Positions 1 through 8,123 of a DNA stretch of 64,000 nucleotides are shown here, in pieces. The notes beneath the pieces are model-generated. The model was given only the letters and a program-made list of their open reading frames with translations. It did no database searches and was not told the origin of the DNA. Source of the DNA: Acidobacterium sp. GTDB lineage: Bacteria; Acidobacteriota; Terriglobia; Terriglobales; Acidobacteriaceae. Positions within the stretch are counted from its first letter, which is position 1, and every line of letters starts with the position of its first letter. Position numbers and translations under genes: made by a program. The stretch spans positions 19,427 through 83,426 of the forward strand of contig PMUI01000121.1 of assembly GCA_003166955.1 (NCBI GenBank), written 5' to 3'.

Positions 1-1197
1 GGCCTGCGCGAGGTTGCGATCGCAGTCCCGGTCGCCGAGGCGCTCGACCCGAAACTGACCGTCCGCGCACTCGCCGAGGGCGCCGTGATCGGCGACTTCG
101 ATTCCGACACCTACCGCTCCGACCGCAAAGACCGCAGCGTGCAGTCCGTCCAGGTCCTCGTTCCGCCCGCAGCCGACCAGGGCGCCGCTGAGGCTGCCCT
201 GCGTGAGGGAGTGATCGTCGGCGAGTCTCAGAACTTTGCCCGCGCTCTGGTCAACGAGCCGGGCAATCGCCTGACACCCACCGTCCTCGGCCAGCGCGCC
301 GCGGAGATGTGCCGCGAGTTCGGCATTCAGTGCGAGGTCTATGGAACGGATAAGCTTCGCGAGCTGAAGATGGGCGCGTTCCTCAGTGTCACCCAGGGCT
401 CCGACGAGCCACCCGCTCTGATCGTGATGACGTACGAGCCCCAGGGCGCCCCCGCAGGCCCGGTTCTGGGCCTCGTGGGGAAGGGAATCACCTTCGACAC
501 AGGCGGCATCTCCATCAAGCCCTCCGACAACATGGAGAAGATGAAGTACGACATGGCGGGTGGCGCAGCCATGATCGGCGCGATGCGGGCGATTGCCCAA
601 CTGCAGCCGCCGGTCAAGGTCATCGGGATCGTCTGTGCGGCGGAGAACATGCCCTCCGGCAAAGCGCAGAAACCCGGCGACGTCCAGATCGCAATGCCCG
701 CTCCCGGCAAGCCCGGCAAGGCCATCGAAATCATCAACACCGACGCCGAAGGCCGTCTCGTCCTCGCCGACGGCATCACCTACGCGAAGCAACTCGGCGC
801 GACCCACCTCATCGACGCCGCCACCCTGACCGCCGCGGTCGCCATCGCGCTGGGCCAGCTCAACGCCGGCATCTTCGCCAACGACGACGACAGCTACCAG
901 CGCTTCACCGACGGTCTCAAAGTCTCCGGCGAGCGCTTCTGGCGGCTGCCCCTCGACGACGACTACCGCGACGTCATCAAGTCCTCCATCGCCGACATCA
1001 AGAACACCGGCGGCCGCTATGGCGGGGCCATCAACGCGGCCATGTTCCTGAAGGAATTTGCCGAGGAAACGCCGTGGCTGCACCTCGACATCGCCGCCAC
1101 GGCCTGGAACGACGATGCCAAGCCCTGGATGGCCTCCGGGCCGACGGGGATAGCGGTCCGCAGCGTGATCGAGTGGATCCGGAGGTTTGCGGGATAG
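1..1197 (+). CDS. pepA: leucyl aminopeptidase (M17), 5' end outside window
   Basis: Cytosolic M17 metallo-aminopeptidase that removes N-terminal residues from peptides using two metal ions. The frame is open from base 1, so the gene enters from the left and about 398 codons are visible; much of the non-catalytic N-terminal domain lies outside. The catalytic domain is complete: GKGITFDTGG near 478-507 supplies a lysine and an aspartate, MKYDMAGGAA near 541-570 another aspartate, and the family signature NTDAEGRL near 736-760 the D/E metal ligands and the arginine. The stop is TAG at 1195-1197. The next gene begins 78 nt later with its own operator, so co-transcription is unlikely. The family assignment is very secure. 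Confidence 0.96.
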   Translation, partial: GLREVAIAVPVAEALDPKLTVRALAEGAVIGDFDSDTYRSDRKDRSVQSVQVLVPPAADQGAAEAALREGVIVGESQNFARALVNEPGNRLTPTVLGQRAAEMCREFGIQCEVYGTDKLRELKMGAFLSVTQGSDEPPALIVMTYEPQGAPAGPVLGLVGKGITFDTGGISIKPSDNMEKMKYDMAGGAAMIGAMRAIAQLQPPVKVIGIVCAAENMPSGKAQKPGDVQIAMPAPGKPGKAIEIINTDAEGRLVLADGITYAKQLGATHLIDAATLTAAVAIALGQLNAGIFANDDDSYQRFTDGLKVSGERFWRLPLDDDYRDVIKSSIADIKNTGGRYGGAINAAMFLKEFAEETPWLHLDIAATAWNDDAKPWMASGPTGIAVRSVIEWIRRFAG

Positions 1198-1204
1198 TGC
1201 GGCC

Positions 1205-1257
1205 TGCAATCAATGACTGCAATGATATCAGCGATTGCATTGACATCATTGATTGCA
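1205..1257. promoter_or_regulatory. nested palindromic operator with overlapping -35 box
   Basis: A perfect 12-bp inverted repeat (TGCAATCAATGA at 1205-1216, TCATTGATTGCA at 1246-1257) encloses a second pair (TGCAAT at 1218-1223, ATTGCA at 1234-1239). A consensus -35 TTGACA (1240-1245) lies inside it, followed 18 nt later by TAACCT (1264-1269) and, 6 nt after that, the ATG of the RHH gene. Ribbon-helix-helix antitoxins typically repress their own promoters at such repeats, so an autoregulatory operator is inferred. The palindromes are seen directly; the binding protein is an inference. Confidence 0.75.
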
Positions 1258-1275
1258 CCGCGCTAACCTTGAAGC

Positions 1276-1554
1276 ATGGCCAGCATCACCATCCGCAAAC
1301 TCAATGATTCCGTTAAGACAAAGCTCCGCATCCGCGCAGCCCAAAACGGCCGCTCCATGGAAGAAGAAGCGCGGGTGATCATCACGGCTGCGGTCTCTGG
1401 AGAGCCCGGGACGAAGCCGGGCAATATGGCTGAACGGATTCGCAGCCGGTTCGAGCCGCTTGGTGGTGTGGAGTTAGAAATTCCGCCTCGCGGACCCGAC
1501 CGTGAGCCGCCTGACTTCAGTGGTCCTGAATACGGAACCTACGATGACGAATGA
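1276..1554 (+). CDS. FitA/VapB-like ribbon-helix-helix antitoxin, apparently orphan
   Basis: A 92-residue protein whose first 45 residues match FitA-type Arc/MetJ antitoxins: a beta strand ASITIRKLND, a helix over VKTKLRIRAAQNGRS, and the characteristic SMEEEARVI segment. The acidic, proline-rich tail would be the toxin-wrapping part. FitA proteins bind DNA and neutralise a PIN-domain RNase normally encoded immediately downstream. Here the next gene is lgt on the opposite strand and no PIN gene follows, so the partner is missing or encoded elsewhere. The ATG has no usable Shine-Dalgarno and sits 6 nt after a -10-like TAACCT, which suggests a leaderless mRNA. The operator upstream fits autoregulation. 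Confidence 0.85.
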   Translation: MASITIRKLNDSVKTKLRIRAAQNGRSMEEEARVIITAAVSGEPGTKPGNMAERIRSRFEPLGGVELEIPPRGPDREPPDFSGPEYGTYDDE

Positions 1555-1571
1555 AGCGCGCTGCAACCTCT

Positions 1572-2363
1572 TCAGGAATGCGCCGTAGCCGTCTTCCGCT
1601 CCGCCTTGGCCCCCGCCGCCCCAGCTCTCGCCCGAGCCATCAGAATCAGCCCAAACCCAAAAACAACAGCTCCCAGGCTGGCCAGCTGCGCGTTCGTCAT
1701 GCCCCACAGGATCCGCGGGTTGATCCGGATAAACTCCACCAGAAACCGCGCAATCCCCGTCAGAATCAGATACTCGCCAGTGATCTGTCCAACCGGCTTC
1801 GGCCGCTCCGGTGCGCCGCTCCGCCACAAAATCCATGTGATCAACAGCGCCCCAAGCAATTCATAAATCGGCGTAGGATGCACGCGCTGAAACGTTGGCA
1901 CCAGCCCGTGAGGGAAGCTCATCCCCCAAGGCAGGTTGGTGGGAATCCCATAGTCGCCGTCGCCCGAAACCAAACACCCCAGCCGCCCGACTCCGTACCC
2001 AATCGCCGCCGCCGGCGAAGCCAGATCCAGCATCTGCAGCGGCCCCAGCTTGTAGACTCGCGCCTGCCACAGCAGGGTCAAAATCCCGACGATCAGTCCG
2101 CCATACCAGGCAAACCCCGCGCGGTCGAACAGCAAATCCGCCGGATGCCTCATCAGCGCGTGGGGCGTCTCCATCACATGCCAGAGTTTCGACCCGATGA
2201 CCCCGGCGACCGTCGAAACCGCCACAATGCTGATCGCGTCGCCGTCGATTTTCCAGCGACGAAAGTTCTTGTAAAGAATCCAACAGGCAGCCACCGCCGC
2301 CAGCCACAGCATGATGCCAAACGTGCCAATAGAAAACCGGCCAATGTGAATAAACGGGTACAT
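1572..2363 (-). CDS. lgt: prolipoprotein diacylglyceryl transferase
   Basis: Inner-membrane enzyme that transfers diacylglycerol from phosphatidylglycerol to the lipobox cysteine of prolipoproteins, the first step of lipoprotein maturation. The 263-residue product has the multi-helix layout of Lgt, with FAWYGGLIVG in the middle, GYGVGRLGCLVSGDGDYG (the GRxGN-like loop) and HPTPIYELLGALL. The length is close to the family norm of 260-290. The ATG at 2363 opens the frame; upstream there is only a weak purine stretch. It is divergent from hpt, with a 54-nt shared intergenic region, and convergent with the antitoxin gene. A predicted substrate lipoprotein is encoded at 35426-36223. Confidence 0.95.
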   Translation of the reverse strand: MYPFIHIGRFSIGTFGIMLWLAAVAACWILYKNFRRWKIDGDAISIVAVSTVAGVIGSKLWHVMETPHALMRHPADLLFDRAGFAWYGGLIVGILTLLWQARVYKLGPLQMLDLASPAAAIGYGVGRLGCLVSGDGDYGIPTNLPWGMSFPHGLVPTFQRVHPTPIYELLGALLITWILWRSGAPERPKPVGQITGEYLILTGIARFLVEFIRINPRILWGMTNAQLASLGAVVFGFGLILMARARAGAAGAKAERKTATAHS

Positions 2364-2417
2364 ACGCGCGTCTCTTGAGTATAGCTTCCACAGGGGACTT
2401 TGGAGTTAATCTGGCCT

Positions 2418-3023
2418 GTGAGCACGACAACCATCCATGCCGCGCTTGAGGTGCTGTTCAGCCGCGAGCGCATCAGCCATCGCGTCGCCGAAATGGGGCG
2501 TCAAATCGACCAGGATTACGCAGGCGAGAAGATCGTCCTCGTCGGCGTGCTGAAGGGAGCCGCCATTTTCCTGGCCGATCTCGCCCGCAGCATCTCGGTC
2601 GACAACACCTTCGACTTCGTCGCCGTCTCCAGCTACGCCAAGGGCGCCCGCACCAGTGGCGCGGTCAAGCTCATCAAAGACCTTGATCAGCCCATCGAAG
2701 GCAAAAACGTCATTATCGTCGAAGACATTCTCGATACAGGCCTTACGCTCAACTTCCTGCGCAGCCTTTTCGAGCAGCACCAGCCAAAAACCCTCCGCAT
2801 CGCCGCACTACTTGACAAACCATCCCGGCGCGTGGAAAAAATCGATGCCGATTATGTGGGATTCACTATTCCCAATCAGTTTGTTATTGGGTATGGGATG
2901 GATTTCGCAGAGCGCTACCGGAACCTGCCGGACATTTGTCTGATGCCTCCGGATGAAACACCCCTGCAAGCCAACACCGAGCTTGCCGGGGGCCCCGTCG
3001 CGCCCGAATTATCGGCGGGCTGA
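2418..3023 (+). CDS. hpt: hypoxanthine phosphoribosyltransferase
   Basis: Purine-salvage enzyme that converts hypoxanthine or guanine plus PRPP to IMP or GMP. The PRPP-binding motif VIIVEDILDTGLTL is intact, preceded by LVGVLKGAAIFLADL and followed by IPNQFVIGYGMDFAERYRNLP, the base-binding end of HPRTs. I chose GTG at 2418 because the protein then starts STTTIHAALEVLF as in homologues. It has no close Shine-Dalgarno, but TAATCT lies at 2407-2412, 5 nt upstream, so a leaderless transcript is plausible. An in-frame TTG at 2400 is the alternative start. The C-terminal 25 residues after ICLMPPDE look like an unstructured extension. deoC follows after 17 nt, so the two probably form a nucleoside-salvage operon. 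Confidence 0.94.
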   Translation: MSTTTIHAALEVLFSRERISHRVAEMGRQIDQDYAGEKIVLVGVLKGAAIFLADLARSISVDNTFDFVAVSSYAKGARTSGAVKLIKDLDQPIEGKNVIIVEDILDTGLTLNFLRSLFEQHQPKTLRIAALLDKPSRRVEKIDADYVGFTIPNQFVIGYGMDFAERYRNLPDICLMPPDETPLQANTELAGGPVAPELSAG

Positions 3024-3040
3024 AAGGAGTCTGCCCTCAA

Positions 3041-3796
3041 ATGAGCACACCAATTCACCTCCTCGATGAAGAAGAGGAGCAGGAAGTCCCAGGGTTCGAC
3101 GCGGAAGCCTTTGCAAAGCGCGCGCTGTCCTCCAAACAGAATCTCGCAGCCGTCATCGACCACACGCTGCTGAAACCGGAAGCCACCCAGGAGCAGGTCA
3201 TCCGCCTGTGCCGCGAAGCCGCGGAGCATCGTTTTGCCTGCGCCATGGTCAATCCCACATGGACCGCGCTGGCCTATTCCGAGCTCGCCGGAACCGGCAT
3301 TCCCGTCGGCGTTGTCGTTGGCTTTCCCCTGGGCGCTTCGCTCGGAACCACGAAGCGCGAAGAAGCCGCGACGCTGGTGAAAATCGGCGCGCACGACGTC
3401 GACATGGTCATCAATGTCGGGCTGCTGAAGTCCGGCGAGAACCAGGCCGTCCAGCAGGAGATTGAGGGCGTCGTCGAGGTCGCCCACGAAGCCGGCGCTA
3501 TCGTGAAAGTCATCCTCGAAACCTGCCTGCTCACCGTCGAGGAGAAGCTGCGGGCCTCGGAGTTGGCCATCGCCGCAGGCGCCAATTTCATCAAGACCAG
3601 CACGGGATTCTCAACCGGCGGTGCGACCCCCGAAGACGTTGCCCTGATGCGCGGCGTGGCCGGCGGACGCTGTGGCGTAAAAGCCTCGGGCGGAATCCGC
3701 ACTCTGGCCGACGCCAAGCGCATGCTCGAAGCCGGAGCCTGCCGCATCGGCGCCAGCGCCAGCGTCGCGATCCTTGGCGAATTGAAGAACACTTAG
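3041..3796 (+). CDS. deoC: deoxyribose-phosphate aldolase
   Basis: Class I aldolase that cleaves 2-deoxyribose-5-phosphate to glyceraldehyde-3-phosphate and acetaldehyde in deoxynucleoside catabolism. The Schiff-base lysine is in FIKTSTGF (about K185), the proton-relay aspartate is in HDVDMVINVG (about D121), and VKASGGIRT supplies the second active-site lysine. VIDHTLLKPEAT near residue 38 marks the start of the TIM barrel. About 35 acidic N-terminal residues (DEEEEQE) precede the barrel, a modest extension. The ATG at 3041 has AAGGAG about 12 nt upstream. It lies 17 nt behind hpt, linking purine salvage with deoxyribose use. Confidence 0.95.
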   Translation: MSTPIHLLDEEEEQEVPGFDAEAFAKRALSSKQNLAAVIDHTLLKPEATQEQVIRLCREAAEHRFACAMVNPTWTALAYSELAGTGIPVGVVVGFPLGASLGTTKREEAATLVKIGAHDVDMVINVGLLKSGENQAVQQEIEGVVEVAHEAGAIVKVILETCLLTVEEKLRASELAIAAGANFIKTSTGFSTGGATPEDVALMRGVAGGRCGVKASGGIRTLADAKRMLEAGACRIGASASVAILGELKNT

Positions 3797-3827
3797 GATC
3801 GCGCCGCACTCAGCCGCCGCACTGGCA

Positions 3828-3843
3828 CCGGCATTTGTGCCGG
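3828..3843. terminator. small GC hairpin after deoC
   Basis: CCGGCA (3828-3833) and TGCCGG (3838-3843) form a 6-bp stem with a TTTG loop, 31 nt after the deoC stop. No T-tract follows, so it may be a weak or Rho-assisted terminator or an RNA-stabilising hairpin. The rest of the gap to the next start codon shows nothing recognisable. Confidence 0.35.
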
Positions 3844-3933
3844 GGACAGCGTCGTCGCAACACAGAGCCCTGCAAAACCCCGTATCATGACATTCGTTCC
3901 GCGCGTGCAGCGCCGCGCGCCAGCAGGAGAATC

Positions 3934-5877
3934 GTGACCGAAGACCCCGAACAAAACCCGGCAGAGCAATCGTGGGAAGGGGATTACCGGCCCGTTTCTC
4001 CTGAAGTGTCGCGACGGCCCGCGCAGGTGCACGTCGATCCGTTGCAGACGGAATTCCTCGTCCGCCTGGCCGATGCGTTGAACACCACGCTGGACCTGAA
4101 AACCCTGCTCGAGCGCACCGCCTCGCTGGTCCGCGTCGTCATCGACTACCGCATCTTCGCCATCCTTCTCGTCAACGACCGCACCCACGATCTGCGCATG
4201 CGTTTCCAGATCGGCCACAAGCCGGAGGTCGAGCGGATGCGCATCCGCATGGGCGAAGGCATTGTCGGCGAGGTCGCCCAGAGCCGCCAGCCCATGCTGG
4301 TCAACGACGTCACCCAGGCGCACAACTACATCAACGCCAACCCCGACGTGCGCACCGAGCTGGCCGTCCCGCTGATCACCAAAAACCGCATGATTGGCGT
4401 CATCGACATCCAGGCCGAACAGCCGAATTACTTCACTCAGGAGCACCTGCACCTGCTCACCCTCACCGCGTCGCGGATCGCGGGCGCCATCGAAAATGCG
4501 CGGCTCTACACGCGCGTGGCGCGCCAGGCGCAAACCCTCCAGGTCCTGAACGAAATCAGCCGCGAGATCACCTCCATCCTCGACCCCGATGAGCTGCTGC
4601 AGAAGGTAGGCCAGCTCGTGCGCCGCATCATTGACTACCAGATGTTCTCCATCTGGCTGGTCAACGAGCGCGACCAGCTCCTCGAGAACCGCCTGTCGAT
4701 CCGCTTCGTGCCTCGCTCCGAGGCGAAAGACAAACGTGAAGAAAAACGCGAAGAGCCACGCCGCAGTATCTGGGACTCATCGCCACCGGAGCCGCCCCCG
4801 CTGGCGCCTCCCAGCGGCGTTTTAGGCGAGCGCATCGAAAATGCCGGACCCCTCGGCACAACCATTCCGCTGGACCGCGGCCTGGTGGGCGCTGCCATTC
4901 GCGAGAAGCGGGTGATTCATGTCGCCGATGTCCGCAAGGATTCCCGCTATCACATGGTGAACCCCGAGACGCGCTCCGAAATGACGGTGCCGCTCATCTA
5001 CAAAGGCACCGCCATCGGCGTGCTCGACGTCGAGCACACTCGCCTGCACTACTTCACCGAGGATCACGAGCGCGCGATGACCACCCTCGCCGCGCAGATC
5101 GCCATTGCCATCGAAAATGCACGGCTCTATACGCAGGTCATGCAGCAGGAGCAGCGCCTCGAGCGCGATCTGGCTATGGCACGCGAGGTCCAGCTCCGCC
5201 TGCTGCCGCCCGCCAGGCCCCAGCACAAACGCGCCGAGTTCGCCGCGCGCTTCCTGCCCGCCCGCACCATCGGCGGCGACCTTTACGACTTCCTCACGTA
5301 CGACGCGAACCGCAGCGCCATCGCGCTCGGCGATGTCAGCGGCAAGGCGGCGCCCGCGGCGCTCTACGCAGCGCTGGTCAGCGGTATCATGCGCTCGGTG
5401 GCCAGCCAGCATCTCTCGCCTTCCGAGATGCTGAAGACGCTGAACGACGCGCTTCAGGAACGCAAGCTCGACTCGCAATACGTCACCATGCTTTTCGGCG
5501 TCTGGAACGACGAAAACCTCACCGTGCAGATCGCCAATGGTGGATCGGTGCAGCCGCTCTTCTGCCGCGGCGAGGAGATTGAGACCATCCGCGCCGAGGG
5601 CTTCCCGCTGGGCATGTTCCCCAATGCCACCTGGGAGGAGTTCAGCATCGCCACCCAGCCCGGCGACTCGGTGGTCTTCTTCAGCGACGGCATCCCCGAC
5701 GCGCAGAATGCCGCGGGCGAGATGTATGGCAACGACCGGCTGATCGCCACGGTGAAGAAGAACCACCACAAATCCGCGTCCCGGCTCGCGGACTGCATTC
5801 TGACCGACGTGGGCCGCTTCCAGGGCAAGCGCGACCGCTTCGACGACGAGACTGTCGTCGTGCTCCGGGTTATCTAA
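3934..5877 (+). CDS. PP2C/SpoIIE serine phosphatase with two GAF domains (RsbU-like)
   Basis: A soluble 647-residue signalling protein. GAF domain 1 spans roughly residues 50-190, GAF domain 2 roughly 200-440 and a SpoIIE/PP2C phosphatase about 455-645. The phosphatase carries metal-site motifs GGDLYDF and GDVSGKAAPAALYAA and the late FFSDGIPDAQN. Such proteins dephosphorylate anti-sigma antagonists in partner-switching cascades, with the GAF domains sensing ligands. GAF 2 is interrupted by a charged then proline-rich insertion (KDKREEKREEPRR followed by PPEPPPLAPP). The frame is open further upstream, but GTG at 3934 is chosen because AGGAGA lies 3 nt before it. No cognate anti-sigma or STAS protein is encoded nearby, so the target is unknown. 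Confidence 0.9.
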   Translation: MTEDPEQNPAEQSWEGDYRPVSPEVSRRPAQVHVDPLQTEFLVRLADALNTTLDLKTLLERTASLVRVVIDYRIFAILLVNDRTHDLRMRFQIGHKPEVERMRIRMGEGIVGEVAQSRQPMLVNDVTQAHNYINANPDVRTELAVPLITKNRMIGVIDIQAEQPNYFTQEHLHLLTLTASRIAGAIENARLYTRVARQAQTLQVLNEISREITSILDPDELLQKVGQLVRRIIDYQMFSIWLVNERDQLLENRLSIRFVPRSEAKDKREEKREEPRRSIWDSSPPEPPPLAPPSGVLGERIENAGPLGTTIPLDRGLVGAAIREKRVIHVADVRKDSRYHMVNPETRSEMTVPLIYKGTAIGVLDVEHTRLHYFTEDHERAMTTLAAQIAIAIENARLYTQVMQQEQRLERDLAMAREVQLRLLPPARPQHKRAEFAARFLPARTIGGDLYDFLTYDANRSAIALGDVSGKAAPAALYAALVSGIMRSVASQHLSPSEMLKTLNDALQERKLDSQYVTMLFGVWNDENLTVQIANGGSVQPLFCRGEEIETIRAEGFPLGMFPNATWEEFSIATQPGDSVVFFSDGIPDAQNAAGEMYGNDRLIATVKKNHHKSASRLADCILTDVGRFQGKRDRFDDETVVVLRVI

Positions 5878-5970
5878 GTCGCGCGTCTGCGATCCGTAAC
5901 CTAACCTTCCTTCACATTTGTCCCCTGCTAGAAGGTAAGTTACTAACGGATGAGTACCGGCAAAGTGTTA

Positions 5971-5998
5971 TTGCGAATTGGTCAGCGCGGCGTACAAT
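5971..5998 (+). promoter_or_regulatory. sigma70-type promoter for the PEGA gene
   Basis: TTGCGA (5971-5976) and TACAAT (5993-5998) are separated by 16 nt and lie 34 nt before the ATG at 6033. The surrounding 155-nt gap is noticeably AT-richer than the coding DNA. Transcription should start near 6005, giving a leader that contains the GAGGAA ribosome-binding site at 6018-6023. Confidence 0.65.
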
Positions 5999-6032
5999 TC
6001 GCTTCGTCATTACCTACGAGGAATTATTCATT

Positions 6033-6920
6033 ATGAAAACGATCGTAACTATCTGTTCTTGTGTCCTGCTTGGTGTTGCCTTGAGTGCTGGTACCGCGAC
6101 TAACGCTGTAGCCCAGGACGCGGTTCCTGCCCCGGCTTTGCCAGCCGCGGCGCCACAGCCAGCAACACCGCCTTCGCCTAACACGCTTCTGGACGGAACC
6201 CCCATAAAAACGCGAATTAGTGAGACGGTCTCTTCCGGCGATGCAAAAGTTGGCCAGGAAGTTCCGTTCGAGGTGTTGGAAGACGTAAGTGTGAATGGGT
6301 TAATCGTCATTCCCAAGGGCGCGTCAGCCATTGGTACTGTGACGGCTGCGGAGCCGAAGCGTAGTATGGGCCGCGCGGGGAAGCTTGATATCAGCATCTC
6401 GTACGTTCGTCTTCGCGATCAGGAGAAGGCCGCATTGCGTGCGGTAAAAGACGTAAAGGGTGGCGGACACGTAGGCGCGATGACCAGCGCCATGGTTGCC
6501 ACATCTTTTGTCTTCTTTCCTGCCGCTCCACTATTCCTTTTCATCCATGGCAAGGACATCACGATTCCCCAGGGTACCGAGATGACGGCTTTCGTACAGG
6601 GGGATATGCGCCTCGACATGTCTCAATTCGGCAGTGCCCCGGGGGCGACTCTCCAGACCGCTTCCCAGGGAAGTCCTGCGGCCAGCGCTGCGGGACCAAG
6701 CCCATCGTCGTGTTCGCTGGTAGTTCAATCCACGCCCCCGGGCGCGGACATTGAAATTGACGGCGCATTCGCTGGAAACACACCCTCCACTCTGACCCTT
6801 GCTGGCGGGAGCCATCAGGTTGTCGTGAAAAAGCAGGGCTTTGCCGACTGGAGTCGCAATCTTAACGTGACTGGAGGCACCATCAATCTCAATGTCGAAA
6901 TGAATCCGGCAGGGAATTGA
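6033..6920 (+). CDS. exported protein with C-terminal PEGA domain
   Basis: A 295-residue secreted or periplasmic protein. A signal peptide (MKTIVTICSCVLLGVALSAG, cleavage after about NAVAQ) is followed by a Pro/Ala linker, then a beta-rich segment containing DGTPIKTRISETVSSGDAKVG and FEVLEDVSVNGLIVIPKGA, as in exported surface or cell-wall proteins. A hydrophobic stretch SFVFFPAAPLFLFIHG sits near residue 160, and a PEGA repeat covers about 226-290 (VVQSTPPGADIEIDGAFAGNTP). PEGA domains are associated with envelope proteins; the substrate is unknown. Codon use is less GC-extreme than in neighbouring genes. The start is fixed by GAGGAA 9 nt upstream. It is convergent with the next gene. Confidence 0.8.
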   Translation: MKTIVTICSCVLLGVALSAGTATNAVAQDAVPAPALPAAAPQPATPPSPNTLLDGTPIKTRISETVSSGDAKVGQEVPFEVLEDVSVNGLIVIPKGASAIGTVTAAEPKRSMGRAGKLDISISYVRLRDQEKAALRAVKDVKGGGHVGAMTSAMVATSFVFFPAAPLFLFIHGKDITIPQGTEMTAFVQGDMRLDMSQFGSAPGATLQTASQGSPAASAAGPSPSSCSLVVQSTPPGADIEIDGAFAGNTPSTLTLAGGSHQVVVKKQGFADWSRNLNVTGGTINLNVEMNPAGN

Positions 6921-6932
6921 CTGCTTCCCTTT

Positions 6933-7358
6933 TCACTTTTCGCCGAACACCATCTCCTCAATCACCGGTGGGCTCTGATCGAAATCGCTGTAGCGAATCC
7001 ACCGCGGCCGCACCACGAAGTACGCGATTCCCGGCCAGGCCATGCGCGCCGGGCCATCGGGCCACGCGCCAAAGTAGATTTCCTGAATCCGCTGCAGCTC
7101 GGCCCCCGTCGGCTCCACGGCAATGCCCTCGAACTGCACGGTCTGCTCGCCACTCCAGCCCACCACAAAGGAACACGCTGGCCGCGCAATCAGGTTGGGA
7201 TACTTCCGCGAGGACTGCACCGTGTCGAAGATGACCTCAAGGTCCGGACTAGTCGCAATCCCCACCAAAGCCGACTGGGGAGTGCCGTCCGCGGCGATGC
7301 TCGACACGACGCCGTAGCGATGCTTCGTCATGAACAAGTGCAGAAACTGTCGATCCAT
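6933..7358 (-). CDS. pyridoxamine 5'-phosphate oxidase family (FMN-binding split barrel) protein
   Basis: A 141-residue protein of the PNPOx-like fold. KHRYGVVSSIAADGTPQSALVGI is the typical first strand pair, VIFDTVQSSRKYPNLIARP carries the FMN-phosphate-contacting region, and WPGIAYFVVRPRWIRYSDFD is the usual C-terminal strand pair. These small proteins bind FMN, F420 or haem and reduce varied substrates; the exact reaction cannot be assigned. I start at ATG 7358, preceded by GAGGGCAAGAGG; a TTG 39 nt further upstream is possible but gives an atypical N-terminus. The gene follows brnA by 46 nt on the same strand and could be read through from that locus. Confidence 0.8.
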   Translation of the reverse strand: MDRQFLHLFMTKHRYGVVSSIAADGTPQSALVGIATSPDLEVIFDTVQSSRKYPNLIARPACSFVVGWSGEQTVQFEGIAVEPTGAELQRIQEIYFGAWPDGPARMAWPGIAYFVVRPRWIRYSDFDQSPPVIEEMVFGEK

Positions 7359-7404
7359 CCTCTTGCCCTCGATTTCGTGCGACAGACGTCGGACCAACAG
7401 CGCC

Positions 7405-7671
7405 TCAGCCGGCAGCGCGAACCTCTTCGCGGACGATGCGCCGAAGCGTGTCCTCGAACTTCGGCGCCGTGCCGGTCACATACTGCCGCAACGCTTCATT
7501 AATAAGCGTCTGGTAACCCACCGTTCCACCGGAGACATCCGCCTCTTTCAGGAAATGATCCATCAGATCGTCGTCAATGCGGATCGTGATGCGTGTCTTG
7601 CCGCGCGGCTCCGGCTCGGGCGGCGCGATCTTGCCACGCTTTCCCTTACTGAAATCGTATCGTTGTTTCAT
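7405..7671 (-). CDS. brnA: BrnA-type antitoxin
   Basis: An 88-residue protein with a basic N-terminus (MKQRYDFSKGKRGKI), then KTRITIRIDDDLMDHFLKEA and GYQTLINEALRQYV, the ribbon-helix-helix layout of BrnA antitoxins. BrnA binds the RNase toxin BrnT and represses the operon promoter as a complex. Its ATG (7669-7671) overlaps the stop of the upstream brnT frame as ATGA, the usual toxin-first order of the system. The C-terminal part FEDTLRRIVREEVRAAG is probably the toxin- or DNA-contact tail. The gene is intact although the partner appears damaged. Confidence 0.85.
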   Translation of the reverse strand: MKQRYDFSKGKRGKIAPPEPEPRGKTRITIRIDDDLMDHFLKEADVSGGTVGYQTLINEALRQYVTGTAPKFEDTLRRIVREEVRAAG

Positions 7672-7964
7672 CGGTCCTCCTCGTACTGATTCCGCTCATG
7701 TGCCTCGGCTTTTCGCGCCGAAATGATTCGGATGTCGGTCCCGCGCCAGCTATAAACCACAACCAGAACGTGTGCCTTCGCGCCCATCCCAATGGAGACA
7801 AACCGCCGCTCTCCCGGGTCCGATTCATCGTCAGCGATCGTGACAGCCAAATTATCGTCGAAGACGGGAAGAGTCTCAGTGAATCGAACGCCATGTTTCG
7901 CAAAGTTTCCATCGGCCTTCTCGGGATCCCACTCGAAAGCCGTGCTGCGCCTACTGTATGCACA
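7668..7964 (-). pseudogene. brnT: BrnT-type RNase toxin frame lacking any start codon
   Basis: The frame upstream of brnA encodes a complete BrnT body: FEWDPEKADGNFAKHGV, then DDNLAVTIADDES, RRFVSIGMG, VLVVVYSWRG and IRIISARKAEAHERNQYEE. BrnT is a RelE-fold ribonuclease. Upstream the frame hits TGA at 7965-7967, and the codons between that stop and FEWD (TGT GCA TAC AGT AGG CGC AGC ACG GCT) include no ATG, GTG, TTG, CTG or ATN. The first possible start, TTG at 7850, would remove about 38 residues. An ATGATG just upstream lies in another frame and soon meets TAG. A small N-terminal frameshift or start loss is therefore likely, which would silence the toxin while the antitoxin persists. Confidence 0.75.
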
Positions 7965-8123
7965 TCATGTACACCAATGCAATCCCACTCCGGATGAGCA
8001 TCAGTACTAATTTCTCTCGCCGCACAAACTAGCCCTTCCATCCCACCTTCGGTCTGATATTCTCAAGGGTTTTCTTCCGGTTCTGCGTTTGTACCTTGCA
8101 GGCCGGTCGAAGGAGTTGGCGCC

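Noticed and set aside
7646..8041. A 131-codon minus-strand frame covering brnT in another frame
   Set aside because: It has no family match, whereas the overlapping frame contains complete BrnT motifs.
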